Translations under genes and position numbers: made by a program
Notes under the pieces: generated by a model
The model's database searches: none
Told to the model about the DNA's origin: nothing
The model's input: the letters and a program-made list of their open reading frames with translations, nothing else
Assembly: GCA_964504305.1 (NCBI GenBank)
Contig: CAZDEB010000009.1
Location: forward strand, 97,898-161,897
Length of the DNA stretch: 64,000 nucleotides
Direction of reading: 5' to 3'
DNA from: UBA11606 sp964504305
GTDB taxonomy: Bacteria; Actinomycetota; Acidimicrobiia; Acidimicrobiales; Aldehydirespiratoraceae
Shown: positions 26,476 through 34,824 of the stretch, in pieces
Position numbering within the stretch: the stretch's first letter is position 1
Layout of the letters: each line of letters starts with the position of its first letter

Positions 26476-27426
26476 ATGGATCTGATGCGGTGGACGATGG
26501 CACTGATGGTGTTGCTTGCCTGTATCGCGCTGGTTCGGTGGATGATCATCCACCGCCGCTCGGAGTTCGTTGACATCTGGAGCGAATCAAGTCGTGAGTC
26601 ATTGCGTCAAGGCCGATATCTCGGGAGCTTGCTGGTCAGGACCGGCGGCGAGGGCGACACGGTCTTTCTGCTCTTGCATGGTCTTGGTGCCACCGGACGC
26701 ACCTGGGGGGCTGGGGTCGAGCCGCTGGCTGATCGTGGGGTTTTGTTTATTCCTGACCTGCTGGGCTGGGGTGGATCGCTCGACTTGCCGCGCCAGTCCT
26801 TTGGCCTTGAAGACCACATGAACGCCCTCGACGCTTCGCTTGATACGGCCGGACTGAGTAATCACCGATTGGTGATCGGTGGGCATTCCATGGGGGCGCT
26901 TTTGGCGTTGCGATACGCGGTTCGTCACGCGAGTCGAGTCCAACGGGTGGTTACGTGGGGCGCACCCATGTATTCCGACCTTGATTCGGCGATCCGGCAC
27001 ATGGGCTTGGTGCCTCGGCTGTTCGCTATGGACGGCAAACCAGCCCAACTCGCCTGTCGGCTCATGTGTGCGCAACGGACCGCGGCGGCCCGAATGGCCA
27101 TTATCTCGCGCCCAGATGTTCCGTCACCGCTGGCTGCGGCGAGCGTCGAGCACACCTGGGCGTCGTATCGCGGCAGCCTTAGGTCGTTGGTTATCGACAA
27201 CGATTGGCGCGAACCGCTGCTGGCACTGGAGGCGGCTGGGATCGGTGCGGAGTTGCAGTGGGGCAACGAGGACAAGATCGGCAGTCCATCCGATGTCGAG
27301 GGATGGGCATCGAATCGTCCGTCGATCGAGATCGTGAGGGTCCCCGGGTGCGACCATCATTTGCCGTTTGTCGCACCCCGCACCGCCGTGGTCGACGCTC
27401 TCATCAATGGTTTGGAGCTTCGGTAG
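26476..27426 (+). CDS. Membrane-anchored alpha/beta hydrolase
   Basis: A 316-residue protein. One N-terminal hydrophobic helix (about 5-24) would anchor it in the membrane. The hydrolase core follows: LLLHGLGATGRTW (oxyanion region), GGHSMGALLAL (nucleophile Ser in GHSMG), and a C-terminal GCDHHLPF with the catalytic His. The acid residue is probably in WGNEDKIG, where Asp follows Glu. Substrate unknown; esters or lipids are likely for a membrane-linked enzyme of this fold. Confidence 0.85.
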   Translation: MDLMRWTMALMVLLACIALVRWMIIHRRSEFVDIWSESSRESLRQGRYLGSLLVRTGGEGDTVFLLLHGLGATGRTWGAGVEPLADRGVLFIPDLLGWGGSLDLPRQSFGLEDHMNALDASLDTAGLSNHRLVIGGHSMGALLALRYAVRHASRVQRVVTWGAPMYSDLDSAIRHMGLVPRLFAMDGKPAQLACRLMCAQRTAAARMAIISRPDVPSPLAAASVEHTWASYRGSLRSLVIDNDWREPLLALEAAGIGAELQWGNEDKIGSPSDVEGWASNRPSIEIVRVPGCDHHLPFVAPRTAVVDALINGLELR

Positions 27427-27444
27427 GTCGGGACTGGCGTCAAA

Positions 27445-27459
27445 CGGCTTTAAAAGCCG
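27445..27459. other. Short hairpin after the hydrolase gene
   Basis: CGGCTT and AAGCCG form a perfect six-base stem around a three-base loop about 20 bases after the hydrolase stop. There is no T run, so it is a weak terminator candidate at best. Confidence 0.35.
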
Positions 27460-27495
27460 GGAGCGTCCGACGGGACCTTAGACCCATCACCGATA

Positions 27496-27512
27496 ATACT
27501 GCAGGGGCGTAT
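27496..27512. promoter_or_regulatory. Possible CsoR-like operator upstream of the redox operon
   Basis: ATAC, nine bases including AGGGG, then GTAT: the same 17-base frame as the better inverted repeat at 31700-31716. It lies just before the start of the thioredoxin-like gene. The inner bases are not symmetrical, so this is a weak candidate. Confidence 0.3.
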
Positions 27513-27521
27513 GGTACCGGC

Positions 27522-27839
27522 ATGGCTCGGCCCACCCGTCAGCTCCGGGTGCCCGTTATCACCTTGGTGACCAGTTCTGGCTGTCACCTATGCGAGATGG
27601 CTAAAGACGTCATTGCCTCGGTTGCGGTGGAAACTCCGCTCCGCCTAGAAACTGTCGAGTTAGCCAGTCCCGATGGGGCGGAGATAGCGAAGCTCCACCG
27701 CATGGCGTTTCCGCCCCTCATCCTCATCAACGGACAACCTCACGCACACGGCCGGATCTCTGAAAAGAAGTTTCGCCACGCGCTTGATTTGCTCGCCGCC
27801 GACTCTGTGAACGGCCCGATAAGCGGAAGAAGTTCCTGA
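27522..27839 (+). CDS. Glutaredoxin/thioredoxin-like protein
   Basis: A 105-residue small redox protein. The first strand leads to TSSGCHLCEMAKD with a CHLC active site (Cys21, Cys24), and a PPLILINGQ strand contains the conserved cis-Pro region. It would exchange disulfides in the cytoplasm. It starts an operon with CcdA (one base gap) and a TlpA-like protein, an arrangement that passes electrons from cytoplasmic thiols across the membrane. The start at 27522 is chosen because the longer frame runs inside the hydrolase gene. Confidence 0.8.
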   Translation: MARPTRQLRVPVITLVTSSGCHLCEMAKDVIASVAVETPLRLETVELASPDGAEIAKLHRMAFPPLILINGQPHAHGRISEKKFRHALDLLAADSVNGPISGRSS

Positions 27840-27840
27840 C

Positions 27841-28782
27841 ATGGGTGGCATATTCCTCGGCGGATCATTGACGGCTGCTTTCTTCGCAGGGGTGATAGCG
27901 CTGTTCGCTCCCTGTTGCATCGTCTTCATGTTTCCGTCCTACTTGTCGGTGGCGGTCAAGAACCGGCGAAGCCGCTTGGTGCCGCTCACGTTCGTTTACG
28001 CCGCTGGAATCTCGGTCGTGCTGTTGCCGGTCACGCTCGGCGTGAGCGCATTGTCGAGATCGCTGCTCCGATTCCACGGTCCGCTCTACGCCGCCGGCGG
28101 ATCCCTACTGATCGTGTTGGCGATCCTCGCGGTCACCGGGCTCCCGTGGATGCTGCCGGTGATGGCCCAATCCCCCGACGTGAGACGGACCGACACCGGC
28201 GGGGTTTTCGCTCTGGGTGTGTTTTCCGGAGCGGCCAGCGCCTGTTGCGCTCCCGTGCTGGCGGGAGTGGCAACACTGTCTGCAGTATCGCCGAGCTTCC
28301 TGCAAAGCGCGGCAATGGGCCTGGCCTATGTGTTCGGCATGGTCTTTCCGTTGGTGATCCTCACCGTCCTCTGGGACCGGGCCGGCCTGGCCGGCAAGCC
28401 CCGCTTGCGTGGGAGGGTGGTCCGCTGGCACCTGGGTCCGCTGAAGTTCATCACCAACACGTTCGACCTCGTCGCCGCCGCGCTGTTCTCGATAATGGGT
28501 CTGGTCCTCTGGGTGGTGGCGATCACCGGAGCGTCCGTCGCCACCAGCTTCCAAGCCGATTTCGCCATATGGCTCGAAGACCGGTTTCGGGTGATCGTTG
28601 ATCTGCTCGAACCGATCCCGCAACCGGTGATCGGCATCTTCCTGCTGTCGATCGCTATCGGTTCGGTCGTGTTCACCGGCCGGCGCTCGGCATCGGTCTC
28701 CAGTCAATCCGACCCAAAACAGTCAATCGAAAGTGCCGATGATGAGCAATCAAGAGGCCAATATGAGCAAGAAACCATCTGA
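27841..28782 (+). CDS. CcdA-family transmembrane electron carrier
   Basis: A 313-residue polytopic protein with about seven to eight helices. Pairs of cysteines sit in the first helix (APCCIVF, Cys25/26) and in the fourth (ACCAPVL, Cys135/136). Both occur in the pseudo-symmetric positions where CcdA/DsbD carry the single redox Cys of each half, here doubled. It probably moves reducing equivalents from the cytoplasmic thioredoxin-like protein to the extracytoplasmic TlpA-like partner. A polar tail of about 30 residues follows the last helix. The gene overlaps the next one. Confidence 0.85.
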   Translation: MGGIFLGGSLTAAFFAGVIALFAPCCIVFMFPSYLSVAVKNRRSRLVPLTFVYAAGISVVLLPVTLGVSALSRSLLRFHGPLYAAGGSLLIVLAILAVTGLPWMLPVMAQSPDVRRTDTGGVFALGVFSGAASACCAPVLAGVATLSAVSPSFLQSAAMGLAYVFGMVFPLVILTVLWDRAGLAGKPRLRGRVVRWHLGPLKFITNTFDLVAAALFSIMGLVLWVVAITGASVATSFQADFAIWLEDRFRVIVDLLEPIPQPVIGIFLLSIAIGSVVFTGRRSASVSSQSDPKQSIESADDEQSRGQYEQETI

Positions 28783-29332
28783 CCGAAGGGTTTCCTGGAC
28801 GTGGTTGGGCGCTTTGATCCCGATCGTCGCCGTGATCGCGTTGGTGATCGCGGGCCGGGGTGAAAACGGGGCTACCACCGCAGTGGTCGAGCCCGGAACT
28901 CCGGCCGCCGAATTCGAACTTCCCACCACCACGGGGACGACCGTGGCGCTCAGCGACGCGCTTGCCGGCGGCGATGCGCTCATCTACTTCTCGATGGGAG
29001 TGGGGTGCGACGGATGCTTCGCGCAGATTCCCGAAGTTGAGGGAGCGTTGGCGGATCGTGGCATGGCGTTCCTCCCGGTGATGGTCCAGCCACGAGACCT
29101 GGTTGCGGCCACCGCCGCCGACTGGGGAATCGATCTCCCCATCCTGATCGACGAGGACCGAGCAGTGTCGAAGGCCTACGACATGCTGGGAAAGAACGGT
29201 CACACCGACCGTCCCTTCCACAGCATCGCAATTGTCCGCCAAGATGGCTCGCTGGCCTTCGAGAAGACCTACGACACCATGTTCGTATCGGTCGACGAGA
29301 TGATGGCCGATGTCGACGGGGTGCTCGGCTGA
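28763..29332 (+). CDS. Membrane-anchored TlpA/peroxiredoxin-like redox protein
   Basis: A 189-residue protein. One helix at about 12-31 anchors it, and an extracytoplasmic thioredoxin fold follows: GTPAAEFELP, then GVGCDGCFAQIPEVE with a CDGC active site (Cys82, Cys85), and FHSIAIVRQDG for the later strands. It would receive electrons from CcdA and reduce disulfides or peroxides outside the membrane. The start is uncertain: 28763 gives a 20-base overlap with ccdA, while in-frame ATGs at 28739 and 28742 and a GTG at 28733 add about 10 residues. Its end is seven bases from the convergent P-type ATPase gene. Confidence 0.8.
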   Translation: MSKKPSDRRVSWTWLGALIPIVAVIALVIAGRGENGATTAVVEPGTPAAEFELPTTTGTTVALSDALAGGDALIYFSMGVGCDGCFAQIPEVEGALADRGMAFLPVMVQPRDLVAATAADWGIDLPILIDEDRAVSKAYDMLGKNGHTDRPFHSIAIVRQDGSLAFEKTYDTMFVSVDEMMADVDGVLG

Positions 29333-29338
29333 CCTGAC

Positions 29339-31669
29339 TCAGTTGGCCCGGCCGGGCAGACGCAACCTCTTCAACATGATGGCGTTCGTGGCCACGATGA
29401 AGCTCGATCCCGACATGGCCAAGGCCGCCCACTCTGGTCGAAGCTGGAGGCCGAGACTCGGCTCGAAAATGCCGGCGGCTATTGGCAGCGCGATCAGGTT
29501 GTAGCCAACCGCCCAGCCGAGGTTCTGGTGCATCTTGCGCAGGGTCCCCCGGCCGATCTTCAGGGCCGTGGGAACATCGAGCGGGTCAGATCTCATCAAC
29601 ACCACATCGGCGGTTTCGATTGCCACGTCGGTGCCGGCACCAATGGCAATCCCCAAGTCGGCCAGGGCCAGTGCGGGTGCGTCGTTCACGCCGTCTCCGA
29701 CCATGGCCACCTTCTTTCCGGCGGCCTGAAGCTCGGCGATCTTGGCCGACTTGTCTTCGGGGAGCACTTCGGCCACGACCGTGTCGATGCCGAGCTGTTC
29801 GGCGATCTGATCGGCTGTGGCTTGATTGTCGCCGGTGAGCATCACGACCTGGACCCCCATGTCGTGGAGGGCATCGACAGCGGCCTTTGATGTGTCGCGA
29901 GCGGCGTCGGCAATGCCAATCACCGCCTCGGCCACTCCGTCGATGGCCACAAGCACGGCGGTGCGACCGTGGGCGGCGATGTCGTCTCGCGCTGCGACCA
30001 AGGAGCCCAGTTTCACGTTGTCTCGCTCCATGAGTCTCATGTTTCCGATCGCAACTCGGTGGCCGTCGACAGTTGCGATGGCTCCGTGGCCGGGAACGTT
30101 CTCGAATGAGTTGGTGACGAGTCTCTCCACACCGGCGGCGTCGGCGTGGCGCACGACTGCCTCAGCCAGCGGATGTTCGGATTCGCGCTCCACTGCCGCC
30201 ACCAGGCGGAGAACGTCCTGCTCGGATCGTCCGGTGGCCACCAAGTCGGTGACCTCGGGTTCTCCCTTGGTGAGCGTGCCGGTCTTGTCCATCACGACGG
30301 TGTCGATGCCGGCCGACGCTTCGAGTGCCGATGCGTTCTTGACGAGCACCCCACGCTCGGCGCCCAGACCGGTGCCCACCATGATGGCGGTCGGTGTTGC
30401 GAGCCCGAGAGCGTCGGGGCATGTGATGACCACGACGGTGATGGCAAACAGGAGCGCCGTGGAGAACGCGGCCCCGGCGAGGGTCCAACCGACCAAGGTG
30501 AGTGCGCCGCCGATCAAGGCGACGAGAACCAGCCAGAAGGCGGCCCGATCGGCCAGTCGTTGCCCGGGGGCCTTCGAGTTCTGTGCCTCCTGCACCAGCT
30601 TCACGATTTGGGCTAGTGCCGTGTCGGCACCGACTCTTGTGGCTTTCACCCGCAGGGTGCCGTTCTTGTTGATGGTGGCGCCGACCACCGTGTCGCCGGA
30701 CGCCTTGTGAACCGGAAGGCTTTCACCGGTGACCATTGACTCGTCGACATTCGATTCTCCGTCGACGACGGTGCCATCGACGGGCAACTTCGATCCGGGT
30801 CGCACCAACAGCAGGTCGCCGACCGCCACTTCGGAGGTGGGAACCTCGGTCTCGACGCCGTCGCGAAGGACAACCGCTTTGGGTGGAGTCAGATTCATGA
30901 GCGTGCGTATGGCGTCGTTGGCACCTCCGCGGGCTCGCATCTCGAACCAGTGGCCGAGCAGCACGAAGGCCGCCAGCATGGTTGATGCTTCGTAGAACAC
31001 GTCGCCGCCGCCCGTGAGCGTTATCGCCAGCGAGTAGGTCCATCCCGCGGCGATTGCCACGGCGACCAGCACCATCATGTCGAGGGTCTTGCGCTTGAGG
31101 GCCGAAAGTGCGCCTCCGAAGAAGATCCCCGAGGCCCACAGAACCACCGGGAGGCTCATGATCAGCTGGAACACGTCGTCGCGTAACCCGAAGGGTGCGT
31201 TGGCAGTGAAATTGAGTACGTCACGGCCGAGCGTGGAGTAGAGGGTGACGGGGATTCCGAAGAGGATCGACACGAAGAAGCGGATCCGCATGTCGGCGAT
31301 CATCGACTCCATCGACATCGACCTGTGGTCGTGCCCGCCGTGACCGCCGTGGCCCTCGTGCTGCGCACGCTCGGAGGGGTGTTGCGGCGCGGGCTCGCAA
31401 AGGTGTTCTGGCATGGGCCGGCCGGCGCAGTGGTATCCGCATTCGATGACCGCGGCTTCCAGTTCGGATGCCGAGGCGACGTTGGGGTCGAACGCGATCG
31501 TGACGCTCTGTGACACCGGATTCATCTCGACGGATGAGACCCCGTCCAGTCCGCCGACGTGGGTCTCGACCTTGTGCTTCTCAGATGCAAACTGCATTCC
31601 GGCGACCGACAGGACGGTGGTCTCGAGTGTCGTCGCTGCGCCGTGGTGGGTGTGGTGTTTGGTGGGCAT
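29339..31669 (-). CDS. P1B-type metal ATPase with CPD motif and cysteine-less HMA domain
   Basis: A 776-residue P-type ATPase. N-terminal His-rich start (KHHTHHG), then an HMA fold (about 14-82) in which the usual GMTCxxC is GMQFAS, so it cannot bind metal through the normal cysteines. A Cys/His segment (C77, C81, C91) and a His-rich linker with GHGGHGGHDH (about 105-115) follow. Core motifs are intact: TGES, DKTGT with phospho-Asp461, HP at the nucleotide site and MVGDGVNDAP. The membrane metal motif is CPD (417-419) where Cu+ pumps have CPC. It exports a metal ion, but which one is uncertain. Divergent from the ABC exporter. Confidence 0.9.
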   Translation of the reverse strand: MPTKHHTHHGAATTLETTVLSVAGMQFASEKHKVETHVGGLDGVSSVEMNPVSQSVTIAFDPNVASASELEAAVIECGYHCAGRPMPEHLCEPAPQHPSERAQHEGHGGHGGHDHRSMSMESMIADMRIRFFVSILFGIPVTLYSTLGRDVLNFTANAPFGLRDDVFQLIMSLPVVLWASGIFFGGALSALKRKTLDMMVLVAVAIAAGWTYSLAITLTGGGDVFYEASTMLAAFVLLGHWFEMRARGGANDAIRTLMNLTPPKAVVLRDGVETEVPTSEVAVGDLLLVRPGSKLPVDGTVVDGESNVDESMVTGESLPVHKASGDTVVGATINKNGTLRVKATRVGADTALAQIVKLVQEAQNSKAPGQRLADRAAFWLVLVALIGGALTLVGWTLAGAAFSTALLFAITVVVITCPDALGLATPTAIMVGTGLGAERGVLVKNASALEASAGIDTVVMDKTGTLTKGEPEVTDLVATGRSEQDVLRLVAAVERESEHPLAEAVVRHADAAGVERLVTNSFENVPGHGAIATVDGHRVAIGNMRLMERDNVKLGSLVAARDDIAAHGRTAVLVAIDGVAEAVIGIADAARDTSKAAVDALHDMGVQVVMLTGDNQATADQIAEQLGIDTVVAEVLPEDKSAKIAELQAAGKKVAMVGDGVNDAPALALADLGIAIGAGTDVAIETADVVLMRSDPLDVPTALKIGRGTLRKMHQNLGWAVGYNLIALPIAAGIFEPSLGLQLRPEWAALAMSGSSFIVATNAIMLKRLRLPGRAN

Positions 31670-31699
31670 GTCATCCTCCTGCGAGCCGGCCTGTGGATA

Positions 31700-31716
31700 A
31701 TACCCTATAGGGGTAT
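31700..31716. promoter_or_regulatory. CsoR-like operator between the P-type ATPase and ABC exporter
   Basis: ATACCC-TATA-GGGGTAT, a near-perfect GC-rich inverted repeat of the kind bound by copper-sensing CsoR proteins (ATACCC...GGGTAT cores). It lies about 30 bases upstream of the P-type ATPase start, in the divergent intergenic region; a csoR gene lies in the exporter operon. Confidence 0.65.
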
Positions 31717-31784
31717 GGGGTATCTGTCAACATTGATCCTGTCCTGTTCTCGGCCCCTTGACCTGTCTGTTGACACTGCTACGA

Positions 31785-31805
31785 TACCCATAGGCCCTAT
31801 CGGTA
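31785..31805. promoter_or_regulatory. Second inverted repeat upstream of the ABC exporter
   Basis: TACCCATAGG and CCTATCGGTA separated by one C, with one mismatch in ten. A TTGACA (31770-31775) lies just before it and could be a -35 element, so a bound repressor here would block the exporter promoter. The outer TACC/GGTA matches the CsoR-like site at 31700. Confidence 0.5.
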
Positions 31806-31852
31806 GTTGCGCCAAAGATTGCTCCGCGGCCGCCCTGTCGCCAAGGAGAGCC

Positions 31853-32500
31853 ATGAGCAACTCGAGCACCACGATCCTCGAAGCAAATGAGATTCACAAG
31901 GCCTACACGAAGGGAGTGTGGCCCCGCCAACGCCGCCTCGGAGTCCTCAAGGGGGCCTCGCTGCGGGTGGCGAGAGGTGAAATCGTGGGTCTCGTCGGCG
32001 AGAACGGCTCGGGCAAGAGCACCCTCATGAAGGTCCTGGTGGGCGATCTCCAGGCCGACGACGGGAGCATCAAGCGAACCGATCGCTTTGGATACTGCCC
32101 CCAGGCGCCGGTCCTCTACGAACGGCTCACCTGCGACGAACACATCGACCTTTTCGGCGCGGCCTACGGTCTCTCGGTCGAGGAGACGAATCAGGCGAGA
32201 CAAGTCGCATACGACTCACTCGACTTCGCACACTTCGCCGACACGTGGGTGCAGGATCTGTCCGGGGGTACTCGCTCCAAGCTCAATCTTGCGCTGGCGA
32301 TGATCCATGATCCGGAACTGTTGCTGCTCGACGAGCCCTACGCCGGATTCGACTGGGACACATATCTCAAGTTCTGGGAGATTACAGCAGGACGCCGCGA
32401 CGCCGGCTCGGGATTGATGATCATCAGTCATTTCATCGTCGACGAAGACAGGTTCGATCGGATCTACGACCTGATCGACGGACGAGTCGTCGAACGATGA
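31853..32500 (+). CDS. ABC exporter ATP-binding protein
   Basis: A 215-residue ABC ATPase. Walker A GENGSGKST (about 49-57), Q-loop FGYCPQ, signature LSGGT, Walker B LLLLDEPYAGFD. Its form is that of ABC-2 exporters (CcmA/NosF-like). An AAGGAGA sequence five bases upstream supports the ATG at 31853. It overlaps the permease by four bases (ATGA). Set between a metal ATPase and a CsoR gene, it may export a metal complex or help mature a metal site, but substrate cannot be read from the sequence. Confidence 0.85.
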   Translation: MSNSSTTILEANEIHKAYTKGVWPRQRRLGVLKGASLRVARGEIVGLVGENGSGKSTLMKVLVGDLQADDGSIKRTDRFGYCPQAPVLYERLTCDEHIDLFGAAYGLSVEETNQARQVAYDSLDFAHFADTWVQDLSGGTRSKLNLALAMIHDPELLLLDEPYAGFDWDTYLKFWEITAGRRDAGSGLMIISHFIVDEDRFDRIYDLIDGRVVER

Positions 32501-33999
32501 CTCTTCATCTCACCCTCACCTGGTTGCGAGAACACTCTCGCCGACCACTCAACCTGGCCCTGCTAATCGTGGTGCCGGTGGTTTTCGTGATCCTGTCCGC
32601 TGGGGCACTTGCTGATTTCGCTGACATTCTCGCTGGCGGCACCAACCGCGAATCCGTGGAGCTAGCCACAGCCGGCTGGGCGGCATCAATTCTCGCCGGC
32701 GTGGGAGCGTTCTTTCATGTTGCAGGATCTCGCAAAGCCGACCGCAGGCTGGCCGCCACGGGCGTGAAGACGCGGAAGGTGGTCGGGTCGCGTTTGTCCT
32801 CGAGCGCGGTGCTGGGTCTGCTTGCAGTTGTAGCATCGTTTCTCGCCCTGTGGATTCGAGTAGACATCGGCGACCCCGCGACAGTCTTCGTGGCAACGGT
32901 GCTTTCGGCAGCGATCTATCTGGGAATCGGAATCATCGTCGGCGCATTCGTGGAGTCAGAGTTGAACGGATCGCTCTTGATCGTGTTCGGTTGGATGTTC
33001 GACGTGTTCTTCGGCCCCGCCATGGGTGGCACGACCTTGCTCGTCAGGTTCTTCCCACTTCACTACCCCACGCTGATTCTCACCGACTCCAATTCGCCCC
33101 ACGCCGGCGTGTTCGGAAACCTGTGGATCTCCGTTGCGTGGACGGTGGTGAGTCTCGTGCTTGCCGTGGCCGCCCTCCGGTTTGGTATTGCCCCGAGGCG
33201 GCCCCGCCATCGATCCGGTGCCCTCGATCGTGACATGGCCGGGGTCCGCAAACCCAACCGGAGAGTTGAGGCGCTTCGTGCCGCTTGGCGTGAACTGCGG
33301 CGAATGCCGGTCATGTGGGTCCTGTTGATCGGCCTGCCGGTGGCATTCATCTCCTCGTCGATAGCGGTCACGCCCTCGGACCCCACCCCGGTGAGCCTTA
33401 CCGAAGGCGGCAAGGCAGTGTTGTCGATCATTTCGATGACCGAGGTCCACGGAGCGATCATGGTGCCCATCACCGTCGGGTTCCTTGCCTCCCTGGCCGG
33501 GTTGTTCGTGGTGCTCGACTCAGCGGAAGCTGACCGCAGACTCTCGCTCACATCGGTGAAAGCCAATGAGATTCTCTCGGTGAGGATGATCGTCGTGGGA
33601 GGGGCAGCTTTGCTGGCCGCCGCCGTGTCCCTACTGGTCACCTCCATCGATTTCTCTCCGGAACAGTGGGGAGGATTCGTCCTGGCGACGGTGCTGGTGG
33701 CTCTCACCTATGGAGCCATCGGAGTCTTGGTGGGTCCGATATTCGGGCGGCTCGGCGGTCTCTACATCCTTCTCGTGTTGCCGTTCATCGACATCGGCAT
33801 GGCCCAAAACCCGATGTTCGACGCCTCGCCACCGGCCTGGGGTCGATTCCTGCCGTCGCACGGAGCAATTCGCGTGTTGGTCGACACGGCATTCACTCCG
33901 TCGTTCGACGAGTTCGGAGCGACAGTTCTGGCGCTCGCGTGGCTGATTGGACTGACGACCCTGGCCGCCGCGGCCTTTCATCGAATAGTCACTACCTGA
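32497..33999 (+). CDS. ABC-2-type permease with two homologous halves
   Basis: A 500-residue membrane protein with roughly 12 hydrophobic segments in two sets of six. The halves are related: KADRRLAATGVKTRKVVGSRL (first half, about 84-104) aligns with EADRRLSLTSVKANEILSVRM in the second half, each after a glycine-rich helix. A normal ABC-2 permease has six helices and acts as a dimer, so this is a tandem-duplicated, single-chain version. It pairs with the ATPase upstream and is followed by a SHOCT protein and CsoR. Confidence 0.8.
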   Translation: MTLHLTLTWLREHSRRPLNLALLIVVPVVFVILSAGALADFADILAGGTNRESVELATAGWAASILAGVGAFFHVAGSRKADRRLAATGVKTRKVVGSRLSSSAVLGLLAVVASFLALWIRVDIGDPATVFVATVLSAAIYLGIGIIVGAFVESELNGSLLIVFGWMFDVFFGPAMGGTTLLVRFFPLHYPTLILTDSNSPHAGVFGNLWISVAWTVVSLVLAVAALRFGIAPRRPRHRSGALDRDMAGVRKPNRRVEALRAAWRELRRMPVMWVLLIGLPVAFISSSIAVTPSDPTPVSLTEGGKAVLSIISMTEVHGAIMVPITVGFLASLAGLFVVLDSAEADRRLSLTSVKANEILSVRMIVVGGAALLAAAVSLLVTSIDFSPEQWGGFVLATVLVALTYGAIGVLVGPIFGRLGGLYILLVLPFIDIGMAQNPMFDASPPAWGRFLPSHGAIRVLVDTAFTPSFDEFGATVLALAWLIGLTTLAAAAFHRIVTT

Positions 34000-34008
34000 A
34001 GGAAAACC

Positions 34009-34293
34009 ATGTATTCAACTCTGGCAACACTGGCGCATTTGGGTGACGGCGACGGATACGACCACATGTGGGGCGGCGGCACCTACGGATGGATCTGGGG
34101 TGCTCTGATGATGACCGTGATGATCGTCGCGATCGGGGCGCTGGTGGTGTGGCTCGTTCGGGGCGGAGCGCAGAGCCCCGCCCCCCGCCCGCCCGACCCA
34201 ACTCATGACGCCAAGGCGATCCTGGCCAGAAGACTCGCCGAAGGAGACATCACGCCCGACGAGTACAAGGAGCGCCTGTCGCATCTCGGTTGA
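34009..34293 (+). CDS. SHOCT-domain membrane protein
   Basis: A 94-residue protein with an N-terminal Gly/Trp/His-rich stretch (YDHMWGGGTYGWIW), one hydrophobic helix (about 31-50), and a C-terminal SHOCT motif (AKAILARRLAEGDITPDEYKERL). SHOCT segments are short oligomerisation or targeting modules. It sits ten bases after the duplicated permease, with AAGGAAAA ahead of the ATG. Small SHOCT membrane proteins are common in copper-resistance gene groups; its own role is unknown. Confidence 0.8.
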   Translation: MYSTLATLAHLGDGDGYDHMWGGGTYGWIWGALMMTVMIVAIGALVVWLVRGGAQSPAPRPPDPTHDAKAILARRLAEGDITPDEYKERLSHLG

Positions 34294-34375
34294 TTCCGTG
34301 CCAGTGAGTCGGCCGGTGGGATGGATGCCAACCTAGACTCCTGCGGGTCGGTCACTCTGCGTTGCCTGCCCATTG

Positions 34376-34684
34376 ATGATCGAGGAAAGTGAGTTGACCC
34401 GAATGCCCGGATACAGCATCAATCGAGACGACTACCTCAAACGCCTTCGTCGCATCGAGGGTCAGGTTCGTGGGCTGCAGCGAATGATCGAAGAAGACAA
34501 GTACTGCATCGATGTGCTCACCCAGATCACTTCGGTCACCAGCGCCCTTCGCAGTGTCGGGTTGGGGCTTCTCGACGAGCATGTTCGCCACTGCGTGATG
34601 GACGCCGCCAATAGCAGCGAGGCCGCCGGCAACGACAAGGTCGACGAGGCCATCGGTGCTATCGAACGGTTGCTACGGGCCTAG
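34376..34684 (+). CDS. csoR: CsoR-family copper-sensing repressor
   Basis: A 102-residue all-helical regulator. The copper ligands of the family are conserved: Cys44 (DKYCID), His69 and Cys73 (EHVRHCV), and the DNA-contact helix carries LKRLRRIEGQVRGLQRMI. Cu+ binding releases the tetramer from GC-rich inverted repeats. Its position after the exporter and SHOCT genes, together with inverted repeats at 31700 and 31785, indicates autoregulation of this operon and probable control of the P-type ATPases. The start may be 34403 (MPGYSIN), which is closer to family length. Confidence 0.88.
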   Translation: MIEESELTRMPGYSINRDDYLKRLRRIEGQVRGLQRMIEEDKYCIDVLTQITSVTSALRSVGLGLLDEHVRHCVMDAANSSEAAGNDKVDEAIGAIERLLRA

Positions 34685-34824
34685 GCGGCCATTAGCGCCG
34701 TCACGAATTCGCCGTGTCCGACCAGGTCGAAGCTGGCCATGAAAGGCCGCCGAGCCGTGGTCGGATTTGGTCTCTAGATCGGTTAGATAGGGGCGTCAGA
34801 AGGGCACCCCGTTGTTCCATGGGA

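Noticed and set aside
27470..27521. MerR-type promoter before the thioredoxin-like gene
   Set aside because: TTAGAC and GATAAT are only eight bases apart and there is no good inverted repeat between them.
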